Source: Dictyophora rubrovolvata
Lineage: Eukaryota; Basidiomycota; Agaricomycetes; Phallales; Phallaceae
Length of the DNA stretch: 64,000 nt
Assembly: GCA_029959195.1 (NCBI GenBank)
Contig: CP114124.1
Span: 2,241,102-2,305,101, forward strand
Reading direction: 5' to 3'
Below the pieces are notes generated by a model that was given only the letters and a program-made list of their open reading frames with translations, did not search any database and was not told the DNA's origin. Positions within the stretch are counted from its first letter, which is position 1. Each line of letters begins with the position of its first letter. Below, piece after piece: positions 33,964 to 46,272 of this stretch. The translations under genes and the position numbers were made by a program.

Positions 33964-35982
33964 CTAAGCATTTTTCATAATTTTCATAGACTCTTCAAAT
34001 GATGCACGAATCTATGTATCAAATCATTCTCATCGGTGTAGAACATAACCTTGCTCTACAAACACGTACCTCATTGCAAAACTTCTTATCGTCCAACACT
34101 CTAAACCCATTTAGAGCAAGCGCATTGATAATATTGAATGTGATATCGTGCGCCTCTTGCGTTCGCGCGGACGCTGTAAACTGGGCGGTATGGTTTCCTC
34201 CGTTTGGTTGGGTTGGTATGGCTAGACAGCGTTCGTAAGAATGACAGGAGTGCATTGGGGGTTGCAATAAACGGAGCATACCATAAGAAGGGTGTAAGGA
34301 GGGTAGAGCTGCAAAGTTCCGTTAGAGGAAATCGTACTTTGCGTGGTGATCCGGCTCACTGTAGGTTACGTTACCCTCATGAACACAAGCATTACTCCAT
34401 GGAATCCAGCTATTTGACTGAACAGACTCACGAAATCGGTACTTCCTCCAATTGCGCCTTCAACCCCAGGACTGACTTCAATGCCGTATCGTTTAAGCGC
34501 TACCTCTGAAAACTCCCGTGCTACAAAAATGTGAGACAGGGAATAAAAATGCTTCATAGCGCGCTACATACGCACCTAGAACTTGATTCTGTGCTAAATC
34601 ATAATGCAGCGGCAAGTATTCAATCTTAGCTTTTGTATCAGTCGCAAGTGCCGCTGCCCTTGAAAAAGGTAAAAAGAATGAAAAAAAAAACATAAGTTGA
34701 AGTAGCGGACTTCAGCTTACTCTAAACACTTCACAACCCGCTTTTTCAACACCTCTACCTCTTTCGCCGTGGGCGCGCGAGCTATCCACGTCATTTTTGC
34801 ATAATCCGGTATAACTTCACATAATAGAAAAGGTTAGGTTCCGCATTTTCTGAAATTCCCGATGAATTGACCTACTATTCGGTGCCCAATTTCTTCCCTC
34901 CACAATCCCATGAACCCGATGCGTGGGTTTAATCTGCTGTCTTAAAGCCGATATACTTCCGTAAGCTATGAAAGCTGCGTCGAGGGCGTTTTGGCCTTCC
35001 CAAGGGGCTGCCGAGGCGTGTGCACTAGTTGAAAAAAAGAAGTCAGTTGAGGTGTTATTATAAAACATCTCCGGCGCGTACGGATGTCCCTCGTATTCAA
35101 CAATTAACTTTTGAAACGCCTTGCTGGGACCCGTTCCAGCCGTATGAGGATTTCCTGCTCCGGGATGTGCCCTTGAAAAGAAGGTGAGAGGATAAAGGCC
35201 GGTTTAGATGTAACGTTTGATACCAGACGATGCGAACTCACATCAGACATACATCCATACCTTCATATCCTCCGCGCTCAATCAGGATTACTTTCCCCGC
35301 ACCTGCTTCTTCGGCTAGAAAAGGGAAACATGAATACATGTACGGAACGTGGCATGTAGAAATGGAGATATACCTGGAGTGCCAAGAAGAACAATCTTCC
35401 CCCCAACGTTATGCTTCAACATCGCAGCTCTGACAGCTAGACTTATTCCAACGCCAATAATAGCGATCTGGCCAGGTTTATAATTTGACGAAAGGGACCG
35501 ACAACCATATTCAAACTTACCAAGTTGTGCCCACAAGCATGTCCAATACCAGGAAGGGCATCCATCTCCGAGTTTACACCCAAAACCCGCTCACGTGTGG
35601 CATTCGTGCCATTGGTAAAAGTTGCTTTCCAGGCAGTTGACAAACCCAGATAGTGTCGTGTTACTTCGAAGCCCTGGGATTCCATAAAAGATGTCAATGT
35701 GTCATGAGCGTAACTTTAAGGATCCGCATTAGAGCTGATATCTCAGCCTTCCTTTAAGACAGATGAGAAGTGTGCACTGACTGCTCTTCAAATTTGAGCT
35801 CAGGACGATCTTTCGAGGTGCACATTAGCAATCACTGATCAAGGATTAGATGATTTGACCCACATACCATGAATTTTCAGACTAAGACCCGTAAGATCTT
35901 TTTTGTATTTATTGATCTCTTCTTCAATTGTTTTCAAAACTTCGGGTCGGTATATGTCACTGTCGTTGCCAATGCGAGTCAT
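33964..35982 (-). CDS. M20-family amidohydrolase, PM20D2-like (copy B')
   Basis: About 14 exons, all joins in frame by hand: exon 1 35982-35868, 2 35809-35782, 3 35713-35521, 4 35467-35374, and so on to the last exon ending TAG 33964. Family motifs: EEHYAHDTLTSFMESQGFEV, GVNSEMDALPGIGHACGHNL (metal-binding), IVLLGTPAEEAGAGKV (catalytic Glu pair), [20 protein letters not shown] (dimerisation-domain His), GSTDFGNVTY and LPSLHPSYAIPT (C-terminal metal His). The family hydrolyses amide bonds of N-acyl amino acids or beta-alanyl dipeptides with two zinc ions; the substrate here is not predictable. No signal peptide, so probably cytosolic. This is the whole member of the inverted pair with the decayed copy at 17840-19851. 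Confidence 0.88.
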
Positions 35983-37771
35983 TGTCGATGATATACTAGA
36001 GTTTTGGAACAAGTTTGAGGTTTTTCAACTTTTTAACGTTGTTTAACAAATCAATGTGGTTAGGAGCCATAGCGAGCATAGGAGAGAAAAAGAAACGTAC
36101 GTCTATCGATCAATGGACAGACTATAGTCAGATTGAGGAATATCGGTGAACTGTGACTCAAAGTGAACAAGGAGCGTGGAGGCCGAGGGTTTAGGATCGA
36201 TCAGTTTCGTGACGACATCTCACGTGCCTCATTTATGTAAATGACGGTAATCTAGTTGCAACAGACGCCAGAGTCATCACGCACGTCGACGACACGACGC
36301 TTTGAAGGCCGATCGTATTTTTGCCATTGCCCTTTGCGAGTTTCATCCAATCACTATTTCTCCAGGACTTTTGGTATCACTTTTCTTCAGCATGTTCATC
36401 GCTTTTTCAGCCCCTGATATAGAGGCTAGGCGGCTCTAGTTACGTATACATCAGGAAGAAGAATGCCTGGCGTTATACCCCACCCCAAGCTCGAAAGCGC
36501 ACCCCGACGTGTTACATATCATTGAGAAGTGCTCAAAAGGTGCTCACATGCCATCAAAGTATCACCGTCATCGACATGCCAGCGCAGCAAAAGCTCAAAT
36601 ATGTGCTTTTTTGATGAAGGCTCTTCACAAAGATAGTCGGCGGCACGTATTCCGGATACCTCTCCACTCCCACCCGGAGAACACCTGTACGTGGTGCCTA
36701 CTGTTTACTCGAATATCCGCTTTAGCTGATGTATTTGTCAAACAGACAAACGGGCATCCGGAGAAGTTGAAGGACAGGCCCGGACGCTTTTTTGATTGGA
36801 CCACCAGTTAACCAGTCAACTATATATACCTGCATCTTCAATTCACCGTTGTCTCCTTTCCCCTAAAGAGGTTATTCGCTCGATAGTAACATCTAATTTA
36901 CAAAAAGTGAGCATGTGGTACCACGTTCTACTCAAGGATTTGTGATGATTCCGAGAACCAGGACCAGTATCCCAGCTCAGTGTGAGTAGTATCAGCCTAG
37001 CCATAGAGATTCTGCTTTGTAACGTAGCTGAATGCTCAGAATGAGGCAACATTAAATAATTTAAAAAAGCGGTCGAGTTTTAAACTTTGCTCTTTCATGC
37101 GTAGGGTCTTGCGCCGCTTCCCAACTGCCTGGACCCCATTGGTCCGGGCACAGAAGAAAAGCACCTCCATTTCCTTGTCAGAATATGACCGATCTTTCTA
37201 AAGGGTTTTGCAATCGCTGCTCAAAATTCAGTTGTTTTAAAGATAGATGTTCCATTTCTCCGTCATTGCAATCTTGAGAGCTAGTGAAGTCTATGTTTTT
37301 TGCCGCGCACTCCCCGCGCATTATACCAACCTCTGGGGACATTGATGGCAACCGCTTCTATCCCTTCACGCGCAATTTGCGTCATAATAATTCCTGAGTA
37401 TTGAATATTGAATCCTCTGCCTCCCGTCCGTAACCCTCATTGTAGAAACCCCCTCCCGTCCTTAGCACACAAACTTGGGCCCGTTGACCGCAGGCAATAA
37501 TCTCGTCCAAGATGGCCGAGTAGAGAAATGAGAATATATTGGAAAATCAGATGCAACGCGATTCTCTGGATCGCCCCAAACTAAAAAGAAGAGACCGTTC
37601 TGTTCGTGTTGGCATCTGGTCAGATATCATATCATTCCTTCGACGTAATAATTTTTTTAATCTCTTTTTTGATCGTGGTATATAAATAATAATTCGCTAC
37701 ATAAAATTTGACAGAATTTTTGTTGCTGGTGCAAAACTGAGCGCGATTCTGAGCCGACGGGCCTCTTCGCG
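35983..37771. other. Intergenic with one dispersed repeat
   Basis: 36307-36420 (GGCCGATCGTATTTTTGCCA ...) recurs in the same direction at about 44117-44242. The rest, including 37080-37700, shows no coding pattern; a TATATAAATAA word lies near 37679. Confidence 0.5.
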
Positions 37772-39483
37772 TCATATTTCAACATCTAGAGATCTTGAGA
37801 AATCGTCACCGCTACCTTCCCTTGTATCTGCATTTTCACTATCGCCCATTTCCACAAGAATGGATTGGTGTATATAATTCCCCACACTTTGAAATCGAAT
37901 TGATGGTAAGGTTGTATTCATAGCTTGAATTGCTGCCAAATTTCGTTGACGAAGATCCAGAGTAAAATCAGCGAGTAACATTGTTGAGAAGCTTGAAACG
38001 GAAGATAAATCAACTTATGTGGTCTAAACAGAGACGACCATACGTAGTTTGAAGACTGGTCAGGATACTTGTTACAGACTGATGTAATAATTAAAGTTCA
38101 ATGTAATTTCGTCCAAAACAGAGTGTATTTACTCACGGTATCCAAGAACTGCACGCAAAATTCGGGGGTCAGTCATGAAGAAGGCGAAATCAGGGTGCGC
38201 GTAGATTTTACTTGATAAAGGATTGTAGTAGTGACGGTAATAATAATCACAAAACTTTCCCAAGGGCCAGAATAAGATGTTAATCAATGATTCTGTGTCT
38301 TCAAAGCTTACCAAAATCTTGATACGGCTAATGATTATTGTTAAAACACAGCATCTTTAAGGATATATCATATGTATGATTAAAACCTACTCTGCCTGAG
38401 TAGTACCGACACAAGGTCATTGTTACCTTGGATACTAGTTTCACGCTTTAACTTCCATGTATCCCAAACCTTCCATAAGCAAACGCAAAAGGCCAGCAGG
38501 TCAGTTAAAATAACACAGATATCTGCGACCAACTTGGGGAGCGTTAGGAAGTGTTCAGCTAAAGTGTATCACAATGAGGCCTATTAGTTGAATTGTTGAC
38601 GAGCAATGCGTATTCAAACTTACAGCTAGAAAATGAATAGAGATTTTTGAAGACAACTTGATCAAGAACAACTTGAAAAATTATCACTGACCTTTGAACG
38701 CATCCAGCAGTTACTATTCCAACTAAACGGTAATGAGAGTCTTACTGTGTATTCCAATCTCATTGAGAGACATTCTTACCATAAATGTCTATAATAAGCC
38801 CTCCCAAAAAGAAGAATGCGAAAGCCCCAGCTATCACCTTATTCCCTGAACACAATGAATATGCTCGAGTGATCAATAAACCTGAACTAATATTGGTAAA
38901 AACAAATCACAGAATAGTACACCAACCTTGAACGCCAACATACCCAAAAATAAACGTAGCATATGATACATTGTCCAGGTTATCGCATAGGCTTTGACAC
39001 GTTTTAATCTCCAAATTTTCATGATCATGATGTTTTACCTTCCAAGCTGCAGGAAAGAAACGACTAACGTCAGCATTTGGAGACACCTAAGAGACGTTTA
39101 GCTTACTGGCACAAACTCCAGCCAAAAGACAAGTACTTGGGTAATTAAACTTGCATATCTTGTAAAAGCATAAAACAAGTTCACAATACTGAAAGGTCTG
39201 GAAGAAAGCCACATAAATTTCATTTCATGTGGAATAGCTGATACCGTAGCATGAAAAAGGAGCGCTGGGGAATTGCTTTCATCATCGAACTGTCCCCTGA
39301 GATATCGAGTAACATCCGTACTTAACATGCTGACATCCACTAGCGTTAGTACGTAGCTAATATCTCATAGTTAAATAAACACTGAATATCCGAGATGGAA
39401 ACCCACCCTAGATATGTTTCATAAATAAATTCCGAAGCTACTGCACTACTGACGGATGTAGCATTAGCAGTATCGTTGTTCAT
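37772..39483 (-). CDS. DUF6533-type multi-pass membrane protein
   Basis: Minus-strand gene of about eight exons. Translated pieces in order: MNNDTANATSVSSAVASEFI YETYL; LLFHATVSAIPHEMKFMWLS followed by VNLFYAFTRYASLITQVLVF W, the DUF6533 N-terminal pattern; AWKVKHHDHENLEIKTCQSL; YATFIFGYVGVQGNKVIAGA FAFFFLGGLIIDIY; FLTLPKLVADICVILTDLLA FCVCLWKVWDTWKL; DLVSVLLRQ; and a C-terminal tail with RFQSVGNYIHQSILVEMGDS ending at 37772. These are the usual seven-helix, GPCR-like fungal proteins of unknown role. The first intron (about 39276-39406) is uncertain: it is longer than the rest and may hide a small exon. The frame is open to 39630, but the ATG at 39483 gives the expected short N-terminus. Confidence 0.75.
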
Positions 39484-40500
39484 TTTTCGGAGGCTGGCGT
39501 GAAAAGGTGTCGAAGAATTGAAGGTAATGTGGTCAGTAGTGTCAAGTATGAGATGGACAGATCGGCACATTAAATATACAAACTGAACCAAGTCAAAACC
39601 GGATGTCCCAATCTCCTCCGGGTTTGTCAAGCAGCCATACAGTGATTCACCGCATTGGCTGAATTAATAATTCTATACTCATCTTCTAAACCTTTTGCGG
39701 TCGACCAGTGAATTGGGGTTGTGATTGTCGCCAGTCTTTAGATTCAAAACTTCAGCTCCTCATAGAGTCACAGTTTTTCAAAAGATAACTTGTTAGATGG
39801 GTATTTATCCGGTGCTACTAGATTAAACTAGTTATACCTTCCGTAAAGCAGCTCTTTAACGAATGTTAAAACGTTCAAAGTTCCTCAATTTGAAAGAAGA
39901 ACTCACAATATGTGCATCAATGGCAGGGCCGCATCAGTGATCTTGATGTGCTCCTGGATGACATTGTCGCGTCCTGAAGCCTCTCAGGAGATATCAGAGA
40001 CGGATGTCGATGAGGAACTCCCAGGGGCCTTCAGGAGCGGCGGGACTCGCCGGACATTAAGCGGCTTTAAACTGATGGCAACGGGTTGATGACTGACGAT
40101 CTTGTACCCAGGCAACTAGATTATAGAAAGATTAAAGCTTGGATATCAAACATTACTATGTCTGGGTGCCACGGCGAGAGGTAAATGTTTAAGAAAGAAT
40201 GTAGTGGAGCATCAATGCATCATGCATCAAGTTCCTGAGCCTTCTACGCAGATATGACATTTGTCTAGCAAAATGCCATCGTTGTTATTCCAGAAGCATG
40301 GTTTCGATCAAAGATACCTCCATTTACCGACAACAAAAAGCTGTCGCATGTGTTCTCACACACTGAGAACGGTTTAGCACGTTCGCATTAGCAAGCTGCC
40401 AAGTTTTGTAGGCCTTGTTCTTACGACGAGTCATCAGGGTGCCTTTTTTTCAATCCTCGAATACTCTTAAAAGTGGTACATCAGGATGAACCGGAACGAG
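39484..40500. other. Intergenic, no gene seen
   Basis: GC-rich patch with short inverted words at about 39955-40060 (CCTGAAGCCTCTCAGG and TTCAGGAGCGGCGGGACTCG). The 16-base word TTCGCATTAGCAAGCT, also seen near 4509, lies near 40382. Confidence 0.4.
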
Positions 40501-40508
40501 ACGTTGAC

Positions 40509-41040
40509 TCAACATACGACGCCTTCTTTGCTCTGATTATCAAAAGCTGAAAAAAGGTCCCAGGCCTTCTCTTCTGAAGGCTCTCGGGACGTCCGGAATT
40601 CCATGTTGAATGCCTTGAAAAAATGCAACTGATCAGTTGAATTTTGGCATGCTAACTCTGCCCACGCCGGCACCTGCGATGGTACTGGGTATATCAGCTC
40701 CGCAACCAAGGAAATACAATACTCAATCGGGATCATACGTGGACGCGGTTTCATGCCATCGAACTCGGTAGCTGGTTACGGCATGCACTGTACATGACAT
40801 TCCCTATGAAGTACCAAGAACATGTGTTCCAATCCTGCTATCTGTATGGTCAACACCAGAATATTACCAACAACAATGCAGGATGCGAAAATAATGAATT
40901 TGCGGCGCGATAGACCTGTCCCCATGGAGCTGTTCTCTTCGTGATCAAGTGAATGTCAACGAGATGCTACAGCATCATCCCCCAAGATTAAACGGTTTTC
41001 AAAACTCAGACCAAAGTCGATCGCATCTCCAGAATCTATT
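40509..41040 (-). pseudogene. Fragment of a Tag1/DUF3712-like membrane protein (second relic)
   Basis: Minus-strand scraps SSMGTGLSRRKFIIFASCIV near 40940-40870 and PRMIPIEYCISLV near 40740-40690 match equivalent places of the relic at 42.36-43.66 kb (LGTSLSRSKFIFILSALCPA; PRYDPNLSYPAL). Only the membrane-anchor part and a downstream piece remain, so this is a decayed tandem copy. Confidence 0.55.
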
Positions 41041-41050
41041 GGCGGGGCCA

Positions 41051-42357
41051 TTACAAGCGCAACAGCAATAGACGGTGTAGTTCCGAACTGTAGTGTGGAT
41101 GAGAGGGTTCGCAAATATTTTTCTTTTGATAATGATAGATCAAACCTGGTTTCAAATTAACTTCCCGAAGTCGAGGAACAAGAATTGAACTGCGGGAAGC
41201 ACTCTGGAGCACTCCTACTTTTGACGTTTGACGAAGAGGATGGTACACAAATTGTATTGGCCAATGGCCGCGTCGAGTCGCCGTCCGGCGTCATGTCACC
41301 TGAACGTGACCAAGAGCCAATCAGAGCCGAGAACAAAGTTCCCGTGCATGCGCGTTAGTACTGAACTCCGGACAAAAATACGTGCAGAAAATGCAAGTAG
41401 CTTAAAAGCCCCTTCTCTCTTAGTGCAACTACAATGTGCTCTCTGAAAGAAACCCAGTGGTTCCCCACCCGCTTGTGCTACGAATTTTACCCGTAAAAGC
41501 AAGCACGCCCATTTGTGACCGACCATCACTGACGGATCAGCTGCAGGGTGCACGCAGCAGCTATTAAGATGGATCATGTTTGGATAGCACCGAGAGAAGA
41601 AGAGGCGATGGAGCTGAGATATATCATAATAAAAAGGTATACATTTTGATTATCTTGTGTATCAATAGCTTTTTTTTTTATAAGAAATGAGATATGGAGC
41701 TCTGGTACCTCAGTGGAAATAGTGTAAAGCTATTTCAAACCCAGCCGGATGGGTTTCATGGTTCAATCCCCTCTAGGGCCATGTTTACACACTGTGGGCA
41801 TTGGGGGGGCATTGATTAAGAAGGGTAAACCGAACCGGCGTGAGCAAGTCGTAATGGTCTTAACAGCACGAGTAGTCGTGGTCTGTTGGTTTACCTTGAT
41901 GATTGATGATTCAATGAGGAGCTCCTTTTTTATGCCCGGTGACCGGTGACTGGTTGGGCGCTTAAATAGGTACTTGGAAGGCCAAATTGTTCCAATACCG
42001 AAAAAAGAAAGAATCAAAAGCATGTTCACAAATAGTAAAGCAATAAATGAAGTACTTGGGAAAGTTGGAGAATGTAAAAAAAGAAGAATATTGACCGTCC
42101 GAATATGTCTGACGGACAAAAAAAACAGATATGAGGAAATGGGGTTAGGCTAGTATTAGAGGAGAGGAAAGTCGAGGGGGTGCGTGAAATGAAAATAATC
42201 GAAAAAAGAATTCGAAAGCATATGTAGTCACTTCGTATGCGTCGTGGGGTAAAGCTTTTTGCTTTGATACCAAGTCTTCAACACATCAGTAACGAATAAC
42301 CATTTTTGACTTGGGCAAAATTCCCTCGTATACATAGAACCAACACCTTAAACGCCG
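41051..42357. other. Intergenic, no gene seen
   Basis: Between the two Tag1-like relics. A stretch at about 41700-41785 resembles tRNA internal promoter boxes but does not fold (see rejected). Confidence 0.4.
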
Positions 42358-42379
42358 TTAACAGATACTAGCTCGAATG

Positions 42380-43655
42380 GACATGGGGCAGATGTAACAA
42401 CGAGCGATGTGCTCTGCTTTGTCACAAGCCCGATGATGGACATAAAAAGCTCGACATGCAAAGAAATCGCTAGAGATAAGCATGGTTAGAAATTGTGTGC
42501 TCAGTGCAGGATAAGATAGATTGGGATCATACCGTGGATGCGGTTTGCCATCAGGTTCGGTGGATAGGTTACGGCAAAGTGTCAAGAACGTGTGTCATGA
42601 GTGGATAGTATAGAGTCGTACAAGTAATATCTGATTGATTGACGGTCAGCCGTATAATTGAACGTCACTGGGAAACTGTAGTCCACAGACTTGGTAACTG
42701 GCAAAGTCTTTCCGGATACATGTCCCGTTCCAATACTGTTGTATTCAAGTCGAAGAGAACAGCGTCAAAAGAGCTAAATCTGACTAGAACAAAAGTGCCG
42801 TGCGTGTCCAGCTGTAGATTGAGGTTGACATCAAAAAGTAGGTGCCCAAGAGAAGACGATGTTGCTCCCCCCCGCTGAGCGGTGTAGCCGCGTTGATCAA
42901 AATACCAGGAACACCAATGGCAGGGCATAATGCGGAAAGAATGAAGATGAATTTGCTGCGCGAGAGACTTGTGCCCAGGAAACCGTTCTCTGCGCGACGG
43001 AGTGAACGCCAACGAGAAGCCCGTTTTTCACGTTTGACTTATCATTTCCCAAAATTTGTCATTGCGCGTAGTTCATCTTTTCCCCATTCTGCTCCCAGAG
43101 CTAGGACTGTTACGAGCTCGACTGGGCTGGTGGTGCTATCGCCGGGGGACACAGTTTTAGGAGCGCATGTAGGAAACTGTTGATAGCTAGGGATTGGGGG
43201 GAAGAAAGAAAAAAAGATAGGTGAGATGAATGTTCACAACCACGATGCTAATGTATTTCTCACCCGTTTGTATCGGCCGGCATGGGGCGAAGGGAAAGCC
43301 ATACTATATCTCGGTCCAGCATTGTCAAAGTCGGAATAGACGTCCCATCCTTCCTCGTGCGGGTTGAAATCTTTCTCGTCGAGGGCGGGGCGATCATCAT
43401 TAAGACCTTTAACGAGAGCTTCACGACCTGGAAAAACGAGGGGTTATAGCCCGCTCCTGCCGGACCAGGCGTCACCACTCTTTGTTGTTGTTGCTGATAG
43501 TCCTGATTATTTGCTTCGACGTCCCTCGTTAACAGTTCGGCGCTGCTCCGTGGAAACCGACGGGCGTTTGAGTTATTGTAATAAGCTGACCTTGTGGTCG
43601 AATCCGCTCGTTGTCGGTTTACGTATGGAATCGGGGTGCCAGGTGTGGGTGACAT
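42380..43655 (-). pseudogene. Relic of a Tag1/DUF3712-like single-pass membrane protein
   Basis: Start MSPTPGTPIPYVNRQRADST with a Gln run near 43485; then REALVKGLNDDRPALDEKDF NPHEEGWDVYSDF; after an intron, SPVELVTVLALGAEWGKDEL RAMTNFGK; then two in-frame stops (near 43050); then KREKRASRWRSLRRAENGFL followed by the membrane helix SKFIFILSALCPAIGVPG, and a beta-rich piece LQLDTHGTFVLVRFSSFDAV LFDLNT. This order (acidic cytoplasmic head, basic segment, one helix, LEA/Ig-like repeats) is that of fungal Tag1-like vacuolar-type membrane proteins. Only the first lumenal repeat is left, and the stops and the lack of the remaining repeats mark it as broken. The family name is tentative. Confidence 0.6.
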
Positions 43656-44602
43656 TGCTAAGGCGCGTACGTACGTTCTCGTGCAGGCGCGATTGACCAG
43701 TTTCCTCCTATGAAATAATCAGCTTCTATTGACATTGCTATTGAGTTCCCGTTTGATGGTGCGTTGTTCCGTGGGCCGAAGTATGAAGACACACCGGATC
43801 GGTTGCCAAAATCTCGGGACATAGCCGTTTATCGATTTGTGTAATCCAAAAGGTAGTGATATATAAAGAGGAGAACCAAAAGGCAATATTTTTTGCGCGG
43901 AAAAGAGAAAATCAAAGGGAAGAGTGTAGTGTTTGTTGAGTGTTTGTGAGGCGGTGAAGTTTATGTCGGATGAGTGGGATATTCCTCGTCGGTACTGTGA
44001 CTCCCGGTTGCATGCAGCAAGGTCTCTCATGTCACAGCGGCAATGCATCCGACCGAACCTGGATGGTCACTGCATCCAAGGGCCCCGGCGACCTTGACTC
44101 GACGCCAGCGCGCTCAGGCCGATCGTATTTTTGCCATTGCCTCCCAAGACAAAGGCGGTTTCATCCAATCACTATTCATATCCAGGACTTTCGATATCAC
44201 TTTTCATCGGCATGTTCATCGCTTTTCCAACCCAGACATTATTAACCTTATCATCGTCTATTCTATTAGCTTTTGAGACTGCAACCCAGTGTGCAGCCTC
44301 TCTTCTTAAGGAAAGCCTGGCGAAAAAGGAAATGTTTGCACCATTCAACGGATACTATCGCTATATTCAGAGACATTGCAAATTTGCAATCTCATAGAGC
44401 GTTGAGTTGCATGGTTCGCTGGATTGTGTTTTCCCATTTTATAATTCTCTTTGTAATGATTTAAATAGATAGTCATTGAAGTTTCCTGGAACATTATACT
44501 CGTCCGGTCCAGCGAAAACCGCAGGCTTCCTTTAGCGCTAATTCCTTTTGGTCAGATACTGGAAGCCGAAACTGGGATAGCTCTGACAGAATTCCACAGA
44601 CC
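43656..44602. other. Intergenic with one dispersed repeat
   Basis: Upstream DNA of the Tag1-like relic. 44117-44242 repeats 36307-36420 in the same direction. No gene is seen. Confidence 0.5.
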
Positions 44603-44740
44603 ATGTCATCTTATGTCTGCTCACCCTCCGCGCTGGTAGATATGCTACCAGCTTTGAAGCTGCAGCCCTGTGGGCTGAGCGGATCCATCGTCTGAAATAC
44701 TGCAGTTTGAGCCGTGCGACAGATTCAATGAGAATTCAAG
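44603..44740 (+). pseudogene. Fragment of the short MSSTAPT gene family
   Basis: ATGTCATCTTATGTC, then codes for AGRYATSFEAAALWAERIH in one frame and continues with bases matching the later SSEILQFEPC part of the whole copy (46594-47045). An internal deletion has joined the two halves, and frames are broken. Confidence 0.65.
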
Positions 44741-45641
44741 AATTTTTAGGGAAAAAGTACGCTGCTTACCACAGGTCCTATTACTTTTATCCCTTTATTA
44801 TTCTTCTCGTGTGATCTTCCAGACTTTTCTCGATTGAATCGACTGGTCAAATTACCCATTTTTCGGCCATAGACAACCTCCCACTGAGTAGGTGGCGCTA
44901 TGGCGACTTCGTCATTGGAACCGAGGATAACAATGATGTTGAGTGTTGGAATGACCCCTTAGGTATGTGGGCTCAAACATGTTTTAGTTGGCGGATAGTT
45001 TTCATCTGACGACACCCTCTTTCACGGAAGGATGCTTTGAGGAGAATCAGTGACCAAACATATCACCAAGGCCTCGCAGATTATAATGTCAGAAGCAACC
45101 AAAAACATAAAGCCCTTGAAACCGGGACAACCTTTCTCTTGTGCTTTGAGTAGCTGCAAGTTCCAGAGGAAGAAAGACGAAACACTGGCCTGCTGGCGGA
45201 GCAAATGCGAAATTCACAAGCGTGGTCTGGACGTGGTTAAAAATGATTGATATTCATAATATTTGACTTGGGCACCAGTAACTGACGGGTGTGTCGTAAA
45301 ACGGTCGGAATCTTATATGGATCGCAGGAAAAAGAAACATCTATTATGCAGTAAGTTGGTTGATATGGGTCCGAATTATTTAAGCTTTGAAAAATACTTA
45401 AAAAATCCCGAGTGTAATAAGTCCGTCTTTGTAAGTTGTTATTCAATTTAGTCGACTTCAACATCTAGTAGTCATTATTTTCAAATGAATGTGAGGCGTG
45501 CCTGCGATCGCTTAATTATTGAACATTCAAGCTATAGCTTCAATACTGTGTTAAATTGTGCGAAGAAAACTTAAGCTTGAAAATTCCAACAGCGAGAGGA
45601 AAGGGTGCATAATTCGCGAATATAACTATTATTTCTACCCA
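44741..45641. other. Intergenic with a coding-like stretch
   Basis: About 44836-44955 (+) translates without stops as ESTGQITHFSAIDNLPLSRW then RYGDFVIGTEDN and ends at a good donor (GTATGTGG); it looks like a stray exon, but I find no partner exons and no family. A frame at 45050-45250 has four Cys (SCALSSCKFQ ... ACWRSKC) but no known zinc-finger spacing. Confidence 0.35.
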
Positions 45642-46272
45642 TCATGGGCCTGTCCTCACCCGCCTCACTTTGATATATGTATCACCATCGCCACTGTCTT
45701 CGAAGGCCTCGTATTGGCGCACCATATCAGCAAGAAGCAAGTATCCCGTCAACGGGAGATATACATTCGGTAACTTCGTGGCCCGAGTCATGTACATACC
45801 TCATTATCTGATTGGTGGTTCTTAGAGTCTGCGGCCACGACTGATTGTTCTCTTTTAATTTCAATTATGCCAAGGATATGGTGGTGTCGTTCTCCTCCGG
45901 GTTGTGGTGTGACTTTGACAACCATGAAGTCGGGGAACTGCTTTTGACTTTCCTTTAAATCAGCTGATATGATATGTAGGACATTTACGGGAGGGGAAAA
46001 ATACGTAATCGTTACATACCGACATTTCTTGACAGATCGGTAGGGCCCTCGAGCTCGTCAATTTCTTCTTCGCTCAGTGGCCTACGTATCAAGGCTTGAG
46101 GAATAACCATATGACGAAAGCAAAGCGTTGACGGGGCCATATATGTAGTTTTCGTGATGGGGATGCGACCTTGCCGTCACAACGGGTGGTGAGTAATCCA
46201 TTCATCGATTCGCGCCACAAGGCTGCGCGGCGTGGGCTTGTAGTTGGGGGGAACTTGAAGTTGTTCGGACAT
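45642..46272 (-). pseudogene. Broken gene of an unnamed basidiomycete protein
   Basis: Start MSEQLQVPPNYKPTPRSLVA RIDEWITHHPL, then an in-frame TGA near 46178, then the frame continues IPITKTTYMAPSTLCF and RRPLSEEEIDELEGPTDLSR N; after an apparent intron (about 45960-46025), FPDFMVVKVTPQPGGERHHH ILGIIEIKRE; then a frameshift near 45803, followed by YMTRATKLPNVYLPLTGYLL LADMVRQYE and a stop at 45642. The EIKRE segment recalls small nuclease-fold proteins, but that is only a guess. A stop and a shift together make a pseudogene the best reading. Confidence 0.6.

Noticed and set aside
41690-41790. tRNA-like sequence with GGTTCAATCCC and a TGGTACCTCAGTGG word
   Set aside because: The T-stem does not pair (CATGG against CCCTC) and no acceptor stem is found. 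At most a decayed tRNA-derived scrap.
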